A DNA stretch of 64,000 nucleotides from Methanobacterium paludis (GTDB lineage Archaea > Methanobacteriota > Methanobacteria > Methanobacteriales > Methanobacteriaceae). Below, piece after piece: positions 8,305 to 18,015 of the stretch. Positions within the stretch are counted from its first letter, which is position 1, and each line of letters opens with the position of its first letter. The DNA lies in assembly GCF_000214725.1 (NCBI RefSeq), contig NC_015574.1, positions 1,872,001-1,936,000 on the forward strand. The letters run 5' to 3'. Under the pieces are notes generated by a model. The model was not told the DNA's origin. It did no database searches and saw nothing but the letters and a program-made list of their open reading frames with translations. A program made the position numbers and the translations under genes.

Positions 8305-9402
8305 ATGGCAAAACAAACTAGTAACAAACCTGAAAAGGTCGCAATGGTCGGAACACCGTGTCACATGATCGCTGCAAGCAAAATGGAAAAATTCTCAGAT
8401 TATCTCGGAGATTCACCCATAGACCTCAAAATCGGACTCTTCTGCATGGAAAACTTTTCATACAGTTACATGAGAAAACTCCTGGAAAAACACAACATCA
8501 ACATGAGGGATGTTACAGAATGCAGAGTGGAAAAAAACTATGTATGGTTCTTCTTAACGGAAGACCGCGTGTTCAAAATACCACTTGATGAGGCAAAAAG
8601 TTGCGTACGTAAAAACTGCAACATATGTATGGATTTCACATCAGAACTTTCAGATTTATCTGTTGGATCAGTTGGCTCACCTGAAGGATGGTCAACTATC
8701 ATAATAAGGACAGATAAAGGAATGGAACTTCTGAAAAATGCTGAAAAGGATAAATATATTAAAACAGAATCTTTACCTGAATCTGGACTTAAACTAATGG
8801 AACGTCTTGCAAATAAAAAGAAAAAGGAAAATAAGAAGGAAATCAACAAAAGAGAAAAGGTTGCAAGGCCCGTTCTTTATAGGAGACCAATTTCTGAGGA
8901 TGAATTTGAAGAAGAAGTCTCAAAATGCCAGTTCAAGGATCTCAGGGGTGATGTTATTGATATCGGAGCATGCGTACTCTGTGGAGCCTGTTACTATGCA
9001 TGCCCAGAGAATATAATATCTATAGAAGATAGAAAACCCCAACTCAAAGGCAGGTGTTCTGAAGGTTGCAACCTCTGCTATGTTGCATGCCCAAGAACAT
9101 ACGTAACAGATGATCTTTTAAGTAAAGAAGATGATAAAAAGCCATTAGGCAATTACATCAAAATAGTGTCTGCAAAGGCCCCGATGATAAGTGGACAGGA
9201 TGGAGGAGTTGCAACAGCACTTCTAAACTACGCATTATCACAAAAAATTGTTGATAAAGTGGTAGTAGTTGATAAGAGTCGTGTTGATGCATGGAAACCT
9301 GAAGCAAAACTTACAGATAACATTGCAGAGGTTCTAAGTGCATCTGGAACCAAATATGCAGCATGTCCAGTTTTCAAATCACTCAAAAATAGGGATGAAT
9401 AA
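8305..9402 (+). CDS. Circularly permuted FrhB-like F420 flavoprotein with two [4Fe-4S] sites
   Basis: Residues 11-185 match the C-terminal part of FrhB/FdhB-type subunits (KVAMVGTPCHM, KIGLFCMENFSYSY, cysteines in KSCVRKNCNIC). Residues about 222-263 hold a ferredoxin domain (CVLCGACYYACP and CSEGCNLCYVACP). Residues about 294-365 match the usual FrhB N terminus (GQDGGVATALLNYAL, SGTKYAACPVF). The order is therefore swapped relative to canonical FrhB, whose N-terminal half runs straight into VGTPC. FrhB proteins bind FAD and F420. By position it should pass electrons, probably from F420H2, to the glutamate synthase FMN subunit encoded next; that is inference. Confidence 0.88.
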   Translation: MAKQTSNKPEKVAMVGTPCHMIAASKMEKFSDYLGDSPIDLKIGLFCMENFSYSYMRKLLEKHNINMRDVTECRVEKNYVWFFLTEDRVFKIPLDEAKSCVRKNCNICMDFTSELSDLSVGSVGSPEGWSTIIIRTDKGMELLKNAEKDKYIKTESLPESGLKLMERLANKKKKENKKEINKREKVARPVLYRRPISEDEFEEEVSKCQFKDLRGDVIDIGACVLCGACYYACPENIISIEDRKPQLKGRCSEGCNLCYVACPRTYVTDDLLSKEDDKKPLGNYIKIVSAKAPMISGQDGGVATALLNYALSQKIVDKVVVVDKSRVDAWKPEAKLTDNIAEVLSASGTKYAACPVFKSLKNRDE

Positions 9403-9419
9403 TAAAGGAGGAATTTCAA

Positions 9420-10919
9420 TTGCCATTTAAAGTTGAAAGGGACAAAGATCTTTGCAGGAGAAACTTCGACAGACCTGGCTGCTGCTGGTACATGTGCGAC
9501 AACCGGGACGAAAAATTGTGTCGTAACTGTTACTCCTGTGTTAACAACTGTCCACATGAAGTTTACGAAATAATAGACGATGAACCATACCCAGTTCACC
9601 ATGAAAACTGTGTTGGATGCAGGATATGTGAAGAAATGTGTCCAAACAATGCAATAGAGGTTAACGCTGTTCCGGAGGACAGAAGAAATGTGTGGTCACT
9701 ATCTGACCTTACTGAAATAAACAGGAAATCCGCTTCAGGATCATATAAAGTAAGGGGATGTGGAGCCACAAGGGTTATTCCAACCTTTGACGACCTTGTT
9801 ATAGTGCCTGCCCAGGTTTCAAGGCCTCCAATTGACAAGTACAGGGAACCGTGCAACACCCGCGTTGTGCTTGGTTCAAGGTACGCTGAAAACCCACTTG
9901 TGCTGGACACACCAATAATGATAGCTGCAATGTCCTTTGGAGCACTAAGCAAAGAAGCCAAAATTGCCCTTGCAATGGGCGCAACCCTTGCAGGAACGGC
10001 CACAAACACCGGTGAAGGTGGAATGCTCCCAGAAGAGAGGAGATACGCTTCAAAACTCATAGCACAGTACGCATCAGGACGTTTCGGTGTTTCAGCAGAG
10101 TACCTGAAAAACTCTGAGGCCATTGAGATAAAAATAGGTCAGGGAGCAAAATCCGGTATGGGAGGACACCTCCTTGGTGAAAAGGTCACAGCAGACGTTT
10201 CCCGTATAAGGATGATACCCGAAGGAACAGATGCTTTAAGCCCAGCACGTCACATGGACATCGTCGGACCTGAAGACCTGAGCATGAAGATATCCCAGCT
10301 TCGAGAGATAACCGACTGGAAAATACCAATCATGGTTAAATTTGCATCAGGACGTGTAAGTGATGATGTTAAAATTGCAGCCAAAGCTGGTGCAGACATA
10401 ATCGTGGTTGATGGTATGCAGGGAGGAACAGGAGCCGGACCTGATGTTGTGACAGAAAACACAGGAATACCAACCATTGCAGCCATAGTAGAAGCTGACG
10501 AGGCACTCAAAGAGGTAAATCTCAGGGAAAAAGTCAGTCTTGTTGGTGGTGGAGGTATAAGAAACGGCGCCGACGTTGCAAAGGCCCTAGCACTCGGAGC
10601 AGATGCCGTGTACATAGGAACAGCAGCACTCGTATCCATCGGATGCAGGGTCTGTCAAACATGCTACGCAGGAACCTGCAGGAAAGGTATCGCAACCCAG
10701 AACCCTCAACTTAGAAGACGTCTTGATTATATGGAAGGTGGTAAACGGGTTGCAAGGTACATAGAAGCCATGACTGAGGAAGCTGTGATGTTAACCCAAC
10801 AGGCCGGAAACACCGACGTAAGCAAACTCGAAAAAGATGACTTGAGAGCTTTAACAGTGGAGGCATCAGCCCTTACAGGAGTTAAACTCGCTGGTCTCGA
10901 GGCCCCTATCAAATATTGA
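9420..10919 (+). CDS. Glutamate synthase FMN subunit (archaeal GltB domain 2)
   Basis: Catalytic subunit that forms glutamate from 2-oxoglutarate and glutamine-derived ammonia. Residues 1-100: an unusual Cys-rich start (CCWYMC, CRNCYSCVNNCP) and a second ferredoxin motif (CVGCRICEEMCP). Residues 130-480: FMN TIM barrel with SFGALSKEAK, NTGEGGM, GQGAKSGMGGHL, DGMQGGTGAGP and GGGGIRNGADVAKA. The cluster cysteines CRVCQTCYAGTC lie near residue 415. 499 residues; TTG start at 9420 with AGGAGG upstream. Last gene of the pdxT operon; T-rich sequence follows. Confidence 0.94.
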   Translation: MPFKVERDKDLCRRNFDRPGCCWYMCDNRDEKLCRNCYSCVNNCPHEVYEIIDDEPYPVHHENCVGCRICEEMCPNNAIEVNAVPEDRRNVWSLSDLTEINRKSASGSYKVRGCGATRVIPTFDDLVIVPAQVSRPPIDKYREPCNTRVVLGSRYAENPLVLDTPIMIAAMSFGALSKEAKIALAMGATLAGTATNTGEGGMLPEERRYASKLIAQYASGRFGVSAEYLKNSEAIEIKIGQGAKSGMGGHLLGEKVTADVSRIRMIPEGTDALSPARHMDIVGPEDLSMKISQLREITDWKIPIMVKFASGRVSDDVKIAAKAGADIIVVDGMQGGTGAGPDVVTENTGIPTIAAIVEADEALKEVNLREKVSLVGGGGIRNGADVAKALALGADAVYIGTAALVSIGCRVCQTCYAGTCRKGIATQNPQLRRRLDYMEGGKRVARYIEAMTEEAVMLTQQAGNTDVSKLEKDDLRALTVEASALTGVKLAGLEAPIKY

Positions 10920-11562
10920 GGGGAGCTTCTTTTTAATTTTTAGTTTTTAAGTTTCTTAATTTCTTTTTATTTATTTTATAGATACTCAATTAATTTAGAT
11001 ACTTGATTAAAACGAATTTTAGATATTTAAAATTTAGGTAGTTATAATAACTAAGAAATTTTTTTTAAATTTTTTAATAAATGAATTCTAAAATAAATGA
11101 ATTCTAATTCATCATGAACTGTCTCATCAATATAGCTTTTTTATTAAATTTTAATTTATTAAATCTCTTTTTAATTTACATCCACGTTTTTGAGTACAAT
11201 GAATTTATTAAATGATTAAAACTGGTTTTGCAAGTAATTACCGATTTCTGATTATTCTACCGCAAAGATTATATGATGCGAGAAAAAAGATTATATCGGA
11301 AATAGGTTGCCTATGTCCTATAGCAAACGGATGCATAGTTCCTATCACTTGAAATTAGGATGTAAAATGGATCAAATGCGACTTAAATCATATACAAAAG
11401 CTTTAAATTGAAAAAAAGCTCTTAATAAAGGATATAATCTATATTATACAATTTTTAAATGATGTTAAAAATTAAGGTTAAAATTTTGAAGTTAAAAGTT
11501 GGTTAAAATTAGTGAATGGTTAACATGAATTTTAACACCAACATGAAATGGAGGAAACATTA
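10920..11562. promoter_or_regulatory. Upstream region of amt1
   Basis: After U-rich presumed termination sequence (10925-10970) comes a duplicated word TAAATGAATTCTA (11078-11090 and 11094-11106). TATA-like GATTATAT occurs at 11267-11274 and again at 11289-11296. GGAA-N6-TGCC at 11298-11311 is one base off the NrpR operator consensus GGAA-N6-TTCC. Another TATA-like run (GGATATAATC) is at 11430-11440, and GTTAAAA is repeated several times between 11464 and 11525. No ORF. Confidence 0.5.
11298..11311. promoter_or_regulatory. Probable degenerate NrpR operator of amt1
   Basis: GGAA-ATAGGT-TGCC: matches the NrpR palindrome GGAA-N6-TTCC except at one base of the right arm. It lies 29 bases downstream of the start of the TTATATG element, a position comparable to the perfect sites of amt2 and of the gene at 17389. 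Binding is inferred from position and consensus only. Confidence 0.45.
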
Positions 11563-12795
11563 ATGAGTGCAGTTTTAAGTTCTGGGGATACAGCATGGAT
11601 GCTGATATCAACAGCCCTTGTAATTTTAATGACCATACCCGGTGTGGCCCTGTTTTACGGTGGCCTTATCCGAAGAGAAAACGTTTTAAATACAATATTC
11701 CTTTCTTTTGTCAGTTTTGCCATTGTGAGTATCCTTTGGTTCATGTATGGATATGACATGGCTTTTGGTGCTGATATGTGGGGATTCATAGGTACAATTG
11801 CAAATCCATTCTTTGGAGGAGTTATCGAAGCAAACACACTTTCAACATACGCCCCTACAATTCCCACAGGCTTATACGCCATATTCCAGATGACATTTGC
11901 AGCCATAACAGTGGCCCTGATATCAGGTGCTGTTGTCGAGAGAATGAAATTTTCAGCATGGCTTGCCTTCATTCCTGTATGGCTCACACTTGTATATCTA
12001 CCAGTAGCTCACTGGATGTGGGGTGGAGGATGGTTAGCCCAGATGGGTGCACTTGATTTTGCAGGAGGAACAGTTGTCCATGTAAACTGTGGTATGGCTG
12101 CACTGGCACTTGTACTATTACTTGGAGCACGTAAAAATTCAAACTTGTTACCACATCATCTTGGATACTCGGTTATTGGTACTGGACTTTTATGGTTCGG
12201 TTGGTTCGGATTTAACGCAGGATCTGCTCTGGGGGCAACAAATTTAGCTGTATCTGCCATGATAGTTACAAACCTCTCGGCTGCCGTAGGTATGTTGGCA
12301 TGGATGCTTATGGATAAACTTAAAACAGGAAAACCAACACTTCTTGGAGCCCTTTCTGGTGCAATAGCCGGTCTTGCAGCCATAACCCCTGCAGCAGGCT
12401 ATGTAAACATCACTTCAGCAATAATAATAGGTTTTGTTGCTGCAATTTGCGGATATTATGCCGTTTCACACTTAAAACCTCGCCTTGGATACGATGATGC
12501 TCTGGACGTGTTCGGAATACACGGAGTATCAGGTATCGTCGGAACACTTGCAGTTGGTATCTTTGCCAGCCCACTCATAAACAGTGTAACTACAGGAGGT
12601 TTAATCTTCGGCCAAACACATCTTATAGGAGTGCAACTTCTGGCAATTGTGGTTATTGGTGCTTACTCATTCATCATGACCCTGATAATTGGTAAAGTGA
12701 TAGATAAAACCATAGGTCTGAGGGTTGATGATGCAGATGAAATAAGAGGTCTTGACATTAACCTACACGAGGAATCCGGTTACAGACTGTCATAA
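11563..12795 (+). CDS. amt: Ammonium transporter Amt (copy 1)
   Basis: Trimeric membrane channel for ammonium, about 11 transmembrane helices, 410 residues. Pore histidines sit in [20 protein letters not shown] (first) and in [14 protein letters not shown] (second); the [14 protein letters not shown] tail binds GlnK in related systems. I start at ATG 11563 because the in-frame ATG at 11548 overlaps the GGAGG that serves this one. Followed by glnK after 72 bases, the standard amt-glnK pairing. Expected to be induced when nitrogen is short. Confidence 0.96.
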   Translation: MSAVLSSGDTAWMLISTALVILMTIPGVALFYGGLIRRENVLNTIFLSFVSFAIVSILWFMYGYDMAFGADMWGFIGTIANPFFGGVIEANTLSTYAPTIPTGLYAIFQMTFAAITVALISGAVVERMKFSAWLAFIPVWLTLVYLPVAHWMWGGGWLAQMGALDFAGGTVVHVNCGMAALALVLLLGARKNSNLLPHHLGYSVIGTGLLWFGWFGFNAGSALGATNLAVSAMIVTNLSAAVGMLAWMLMDKLKTGKPTLLGALSGAIAGLAAITPAAGYVNITSAIIIGFVAAICGYYAVSHLKPRLGYDDALDVFGIHGVSGIVGTLAVGIFASPLINSVTTGGLIFGQTHLIGVQLLAIVVIGAYSFIMTLIIGKVIDKTIGLRVDDADEIRGLDINLHEESGYRLS

Positions 12796-12828
12796 ATATG
12801 TTTAAATGACAAAACCCGAATAATGTGA

Positions 12829-13206
<378 letters not shown>

Positions 13207-13636
13207 AACTCTTTAATACTCCTTAATTTCTTGCTTTTTTATTTTTTTTTCATTGAAAATTTCTATTTTTTAAAAATCGACGTCTCTTTTAAATGAAGTC
13301 TAAGAATGTTTTAAATAACGTCTAAGAATGCTATTTTAAATAAAAATGGTTATTAGTAAATTATTCTTAATAAATTTTCTAGGAATTTCTATAGGAAGTC
13401 TTTTTAATTAATTTTGATTATTGATTTACCCTGAAATCATAACGCAACATTTTTTTAAAATGAGCTTCCATATGAATTTTCATTTTTTTGTAAGAATATT
13501 GGTTGTAAGAATATCAGTAAAATATAAAAATGAACATTTTTTAATTAAAAGTTCCTTTAACTTATCTTTACTAACCCTGAACGGGTTAAAGCTGAAAAAA
13601 ATTATATACTTTGGTCGTAATAATATAAGATTAGTT

Positions 13637-13648
13637 AGGATTAATCCT
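13637..13648. promoter_or_regulatory. Perfect palindrome upstream of amt2 TATA box
   Basis: AGGATTAATCCT ends 17 bases before the amt2 TATA box (13666). Placement upstream of TATA suits an activator or a second repressor site; the factor is unknown. Confidence 0.4.
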
Positions 13649-13665
13649 CCATTAAGATAGAAAGG

Positions 13666-13674
13666 TTTATATAA
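13666..13674 (+). promoter_or_regulatory. TATA box of amt2
   Basis: TTTATATAA, 33 bases before the start of the NrpR-type operator and about 250 bases before the amt2 ATG. Confidence 0.65.
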
Positions 13675-13698
13675 GATAGAATATAATCCCAATATGTC

Positions 13699-13712
13699 GG
13701 AAGTATGTTTCC
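13699..13712. promoter_or_regulatory. NrpR-type operator of amt2
   Basis: GGAA-GTATGT-TTCC, a perfect match to the GGAA-N6-TTCC palindrome recognised by the archaeal nitrogen repressor NrpR. It begins 33 bases after the start of the TATA box (13666), so it covers the expected transcription start, where a repressor would block the polymerase. The assignment rests on consensus and position. Confidence 0.7.
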
Positions 13713-13917
13713 TACCTCCGGCAATTCATGTTAACCAACAAACATCAGGGGTGATAAGGAGCCAAGAAGTCCCAAAATAAACAGAATAAAGGATTAAAAT
13801 ATCAATAAGCATCCTTTAAAAAAATAATTTGAACTTTAAATCTTTATAATAAAAAAAATTAAAAACACGAACTAAAAAAATTAAATTTAAAATTTACAAC
13901 AATGGGAGGAAACTTTT

Positions 13918-15494
<1,577 letters not shown>

Positions 15495-16025
15495 TCTGCT
15501 TTCCCAATTTTTTTCAAAATATTTAAATAAATCAAACACGATCACAATAATTTCACAATGATTTAGATCCATTGGAGGCGGTGAGATCTTTAAATCAACA
15601 AAAATGGATATAAAATATATCCTTCAAATCAATTACAAGCATAGAGGTGGTAAAAAGGTTAAATTTAAATAAATTTCAAACCGAATTACCCCCTAAAACT
15701 CTTTTTTAATTTTATTTTTTTTATTTACAGCTTTAATAAATATTAAAATTTATTTTTATGAAGCTTAATTACTAAACTTGAAAATATTTTTAGGGCGTTG
15801 AAAAAAGCAGGAATATTTCACAAATTGTGTTTATTTATACACAAATAGGAACATTTAAATATTGAATTGATAAAATATGAATCGAGAAGAAAATAAGAAT
15901 CATGTTTGAGTCAGATGAAAGTTTCAGGTGAAATGATTTCCATAGTTGACTCAAAATTTGTAAAACTTAAAAAATTGTAAAAATTAAGTTATAACTTAAG
16001 TTGTAACTATTACGGGGATGGTAAA
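15495..16025. promoter_or_regulatory. Leader region of the GTPase-like locus
   Basis: Contains GGAGGCGGTG near 15574 with only tiny frames after it, then an inverted repeat TTGTGT-N8-ACACAA (15825-15844) and a perfect 9-bp inverted repeat TTTGAGTCA/TGACTCAAA (15905-15913 and 15947-15955) enclosing the small palindrome TGAAAGTTTCA. The latter pair would form a hairpin shortly before the GTG start at 16026. No NrpR-type palindrome was found here. Confidence 0.45.
15905..15955. repeat. Inverted repeat in leader of GTPase-like locus
   Basis: TTTGAGTCA (15905-15913) and TGACTCAAA (15947-15955) are exact complements; TGAAAGTTTCA lies between them. Would form a hairpin in the leader about 70 bases before the start codon at 16026, or serve as paired operator half-sites. 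Confidence 0.55.
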
Positions 16026-16562
16026 GTGGATGTAAAAACAATTGCAATCTTAGGAACCCATGGTTCTGGTAAAACCACCGCTCTTGAAAATTTTTGTCAT
16101 AAACTTGTGCAGACACCGGATCTGGAACATGGAACTGCAAGCATAAATGGACAGGAAATCCATTTTTTAAGTTCACCACAATATAAACAACTTGATTTCA
16201 TGGAAAGAATCTTTTCCACAAATATAGATGGAGTTACCGTCTTTGTAGATAATACAAGAGGAGTTAATGGGGAAGATAAGGAAATTATTGATGCAATCGA
16301 AAAAAAGGGTATCAAATACATCATATTATCCAACAAGCAGGATTTGAACGACCAGAAATTGGAAATAAATTTTACAAATGCTCCCATAATTCCAACTGTA
16401 GCAAAAGATGCTGAATGCATGATAAATGCTATGGAAACTCTGCTAAAATTAATATCACCTTATCAGTACTATCTAAATAAAAAATCTTTAGAGGTAATAA
16501 ATTTATACCCTCTGCAAATTCATCGCAGTAATTGGAATTACAATGTAACTAACGGGAATTAG
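16026..16562 (+). CDS. Small-GTPase-like P-loop protein (paralog 1)
   Basis: 178 residues of a Ras-like fold related to archaeal/bacterial COG2229-type small GTPases. Walker A is intact (GTHGSGKTT, residues 10-18) and the base-specificity motif SNKQD (102-106) is present, but the G3 region reads LSSPQYKQLDFM instead of the usual TPGQERFxFM and lacks DxxG. A 35-residue C-terminal extension rich in Tyr, Asn and His follows. GTG start, with GGGG upstream. It ends one base before the MBL-fold gene. It lies downstream of amt2-glnK2. Role unknown; nucleotide binding is likely, catalysis uncertain. Confidence 0.75.
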   Translation: MDVKTIAILGTHGSGKTTALENFCHKLVQTPDLEHGTASINGQEIHFLSSPQYKQLDFMERIFSTNIDGVTVFVDNTRGVNGEDKEIIDAIEKKGIKYIILSNKQDLNDQKLEINFTNAPIIPTVAKDAECMINAMETLLKLISPYQYYLNKKSLEVINLYPLQIHRSNWNYNVTNGN

Positions 16563-16563
16563 A

Positions 16564-17247
16564 ATGTACACTAAGATAATGCCCAATTTGTATAGTATAA
16601 AAACAGGTAAACCTAGCTGTATTTCTTACCTTATTCTGGGGGACCAGATGAATGTTTTAGTGGATTCCGGAATAAACCAAAACTTTGAAATTCTGAAAGG
16701 CGACATTGAAGAACTTGGATTGGAAATAAACGATTTGAGTCTGGTTATAAATACCCATGAACATGCTGATCATTTCGGTGCCAATAGATTCCTGCAAAAA
16801 ATCGTTCCAATCATAACCCACCGATATGCTGCAACTAAAATAGTCTCTGCAGACGATGAGGTCCTTCTCTGCCGAGCACACGGACACGACCCAACAGGTT
16901 ACCAGGTACACATCTGGTTAGAGAACATGAATGTTATAGACACCGGAGACTGGTTTTTAAAGATATTCCACACTCCAGGCCATACTTCAGGATCTCTGTG
17001 TATCTACGAACCTCGAAGAAGGATACTGATATCAGGAGATACCGTGTTTGCCAGAGGAACTATTTCAGATATATCAAGTTCCGGAAGTTACGGTGAGTAC
17101 ATAAATTCCCTTGCAAGGCTCAACACCATGAAGATTGACCTTTTATTACCAGGACACGGTAAAATATCCAACGATGTCGAAAGAGATATCGAGAAAGCCA
17201 TAGAAAATGCTAATATGAAACATGAAGCGTTTTTAAGGAAAAAGTAA
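16564..17247 (+). CDS. Metallo-beta-lactamase fold hydrolase
   Basis: 227 residues with the dinuclear metal motif THEHADH (His65, His67, Asp69, His70), a second His in FHTPGHTSGS and Asp in ISGDTVFARG, and final His in LLPGHGK. These are all the ligands of a glyoxalase II-like MBL hydrolase. It begins one base after the GTPase-like gene, so the two are almost certainly translated from one message. Substrate is unknown; thioesters, or a phosphoester/nucleotide in view of the neighbours, are possibilities only. Confidence 0.88.
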   Translation: MYTKIMPNLYSIKTGKPSCISYLILGDQMNVLVDSGINQNFEILKGDIEELGLEINDLSLVINTHEHADHFGANRFLQKIVPIITHRYAATKIVSADDEVLLCRAHGHDPTGYQVHIWLENMNVIDTGDWFLKIFHTPGHTSGSLCIYEPRRRILISGDTVFARGTISDISSSGSYGEYINSLARLNTMKIDLLLPGHGKISNDVERDIEKAIENANMKHEAFLRKK

Positions 17248-17304
17248 TCCTTAAAAATATTTAATATCCTATTTTTTCACTTATTTTGTAAGAAATTAAC
17301 AACC

Positions 17305-17311
17305 TTTATAT
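17305..17311 (+). promoter_or_regulatory. TATA box of GTPase-like paralog 2
   Basis: TTTATAT, 33 bases before the NrpR-type operator and 84 bases before the ATG at 17389. Confidence 0.55.
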
Positions 17312-17337
17312 GTATTAAATATCTATAAATTATTAAC

Positions 17338-17351
17338 GGAACTATGCTTCC
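17338..17351. promoter_or_regulatory. NrpR-type operator in front of GTPase-like paralog 2
   Basis: GGAA-CTATGC-TTCC, perfect match to GGAA-N6-TTCC. It begins 33 bases after the start of the TATA box TTTATAT (17305-17311), exactly the spacing at amt2. This predicts that the gene at 17389, and possibly the PII fusion further on, are repressed by NrpR when nitrogen is plentiful. Confidence 0.65.
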
Positions 17352-17388
17352 TTGTTCCTGTATAAAAATAGATAGTTGGTGAAACACG

Positions 17389-17787
17389 ATGGATGTGAAA
17401 AAAGTGTTAGTATTTGGAACCTCGGGTTCCATGAAAATTACAGCCTTAGAAAATATTTGCAGTAAAATTGTGCATACAATAGCCCTTGATTACGGAAATA
17501 CAATTATTGAGGATACAAAAATCCATTTTTTCAGCCCACCTGCAGATGAAAAATTTGAGTTTATGAGTGATGTGCTATCCAAAAACGTGGACGGAGTTAT
17601 AATCTTTACAGACAACACAGAGGGGTTAAACGAAACAGAAATAATGAACTCCATGAAAAAAGATGTGCCGCACATCGTAGTCACCAACGTAACCAAATCA
17701 GAAACACTAAACAACAGTTTGCAAACGCTCCTTGGATTAATGTCTCCAGTTAAAGAAACAGGAAATGAAACTCTGTGCCACAGTTAG
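17389..17787 (+). CDS. Degenerate small-GTPase-like protein (paralog 2)
   Basis: 132 residues, same fold and start (MDVK) as the protein at 16026 but with a broken P-loop: GTSGSMKIT, where the invariant Gly15 is Met and Thr17 is Ile. The G3 region is FSPPADEKFEFM and the NKxD motif is lost (TNVTK). It also lacks the C-terminal extension. It is an intact reading frame with GGTG before the ATG and its own TATA box and NrpR-type operator, so it looks like a maintained pseudo-GTPase rather than debris. Probably a partner or regulator of its paralogs. Confidence 0.7.
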   Translation: MDVKKVLVFGTSGSMKITALENICSKIVHTIALDYGNTIIEDTKIHFFSPPADEKFEFMSDVLSKNVDGVIIFTDNTEGLNETEIMNSMKKDVPHIVVTNVTKSETLNNSLQTLLGLMSPVKETGNETLCHS

Positions 17788-18015
17788 GGATCACACCCCA
17801 TCATGGAACTCAGGGATTTACGGGGGCTATGAGCCAATGCGTTAATCTTTAATCAAAAGACAATCAACAAGGGCAGATAGGATTAAATAAATAAAATCAA
17901 AGGATTCCAAGTTATAATGGTCATATCCTTTCAAATAAATGGTCTCCAGAGATTCTTAGCTTAAAAATGAATAGTTAACAACAATTTTAGGACCCATAGA
18001 TAAACGAGTGATGAC

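Larger units (their letters stand above)
13207..13917. promoter_or_regulatory. amt2 promoter region with NrpR-type control
   Basis: About 710 bases without a convincing gene. Key elements: perfect 12-bp palindrome AGGATTAATCCT at 13637-13648, TATA box TTTATATAA at 13666-13674 and operator GGAA-N6-TTCC at 13699-13712, giving a leader near 220 nt. A GGTGAT followed by short frames of 8-9 codons lies at 13724-13780; I do not treat these as genes. A 79-codon frame (13421-13660) runs up to the TATA box and looks fortuitous. Confidence 0.6.

Noticed and set aside
13421..13660. 79-codon plus-strand frame upstream of amt2
   Set aside because: Ends at the amt2 promoter, Phe/Lys/Ile-rich noise, no ribosome site.
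15574..15672. GGAGGCGGTG followed by a possible 22-codon frame after glnK2
   Set aside because: Distance from the ribosome-site-like sequence to the ATG is too long, and the peptide looks random.
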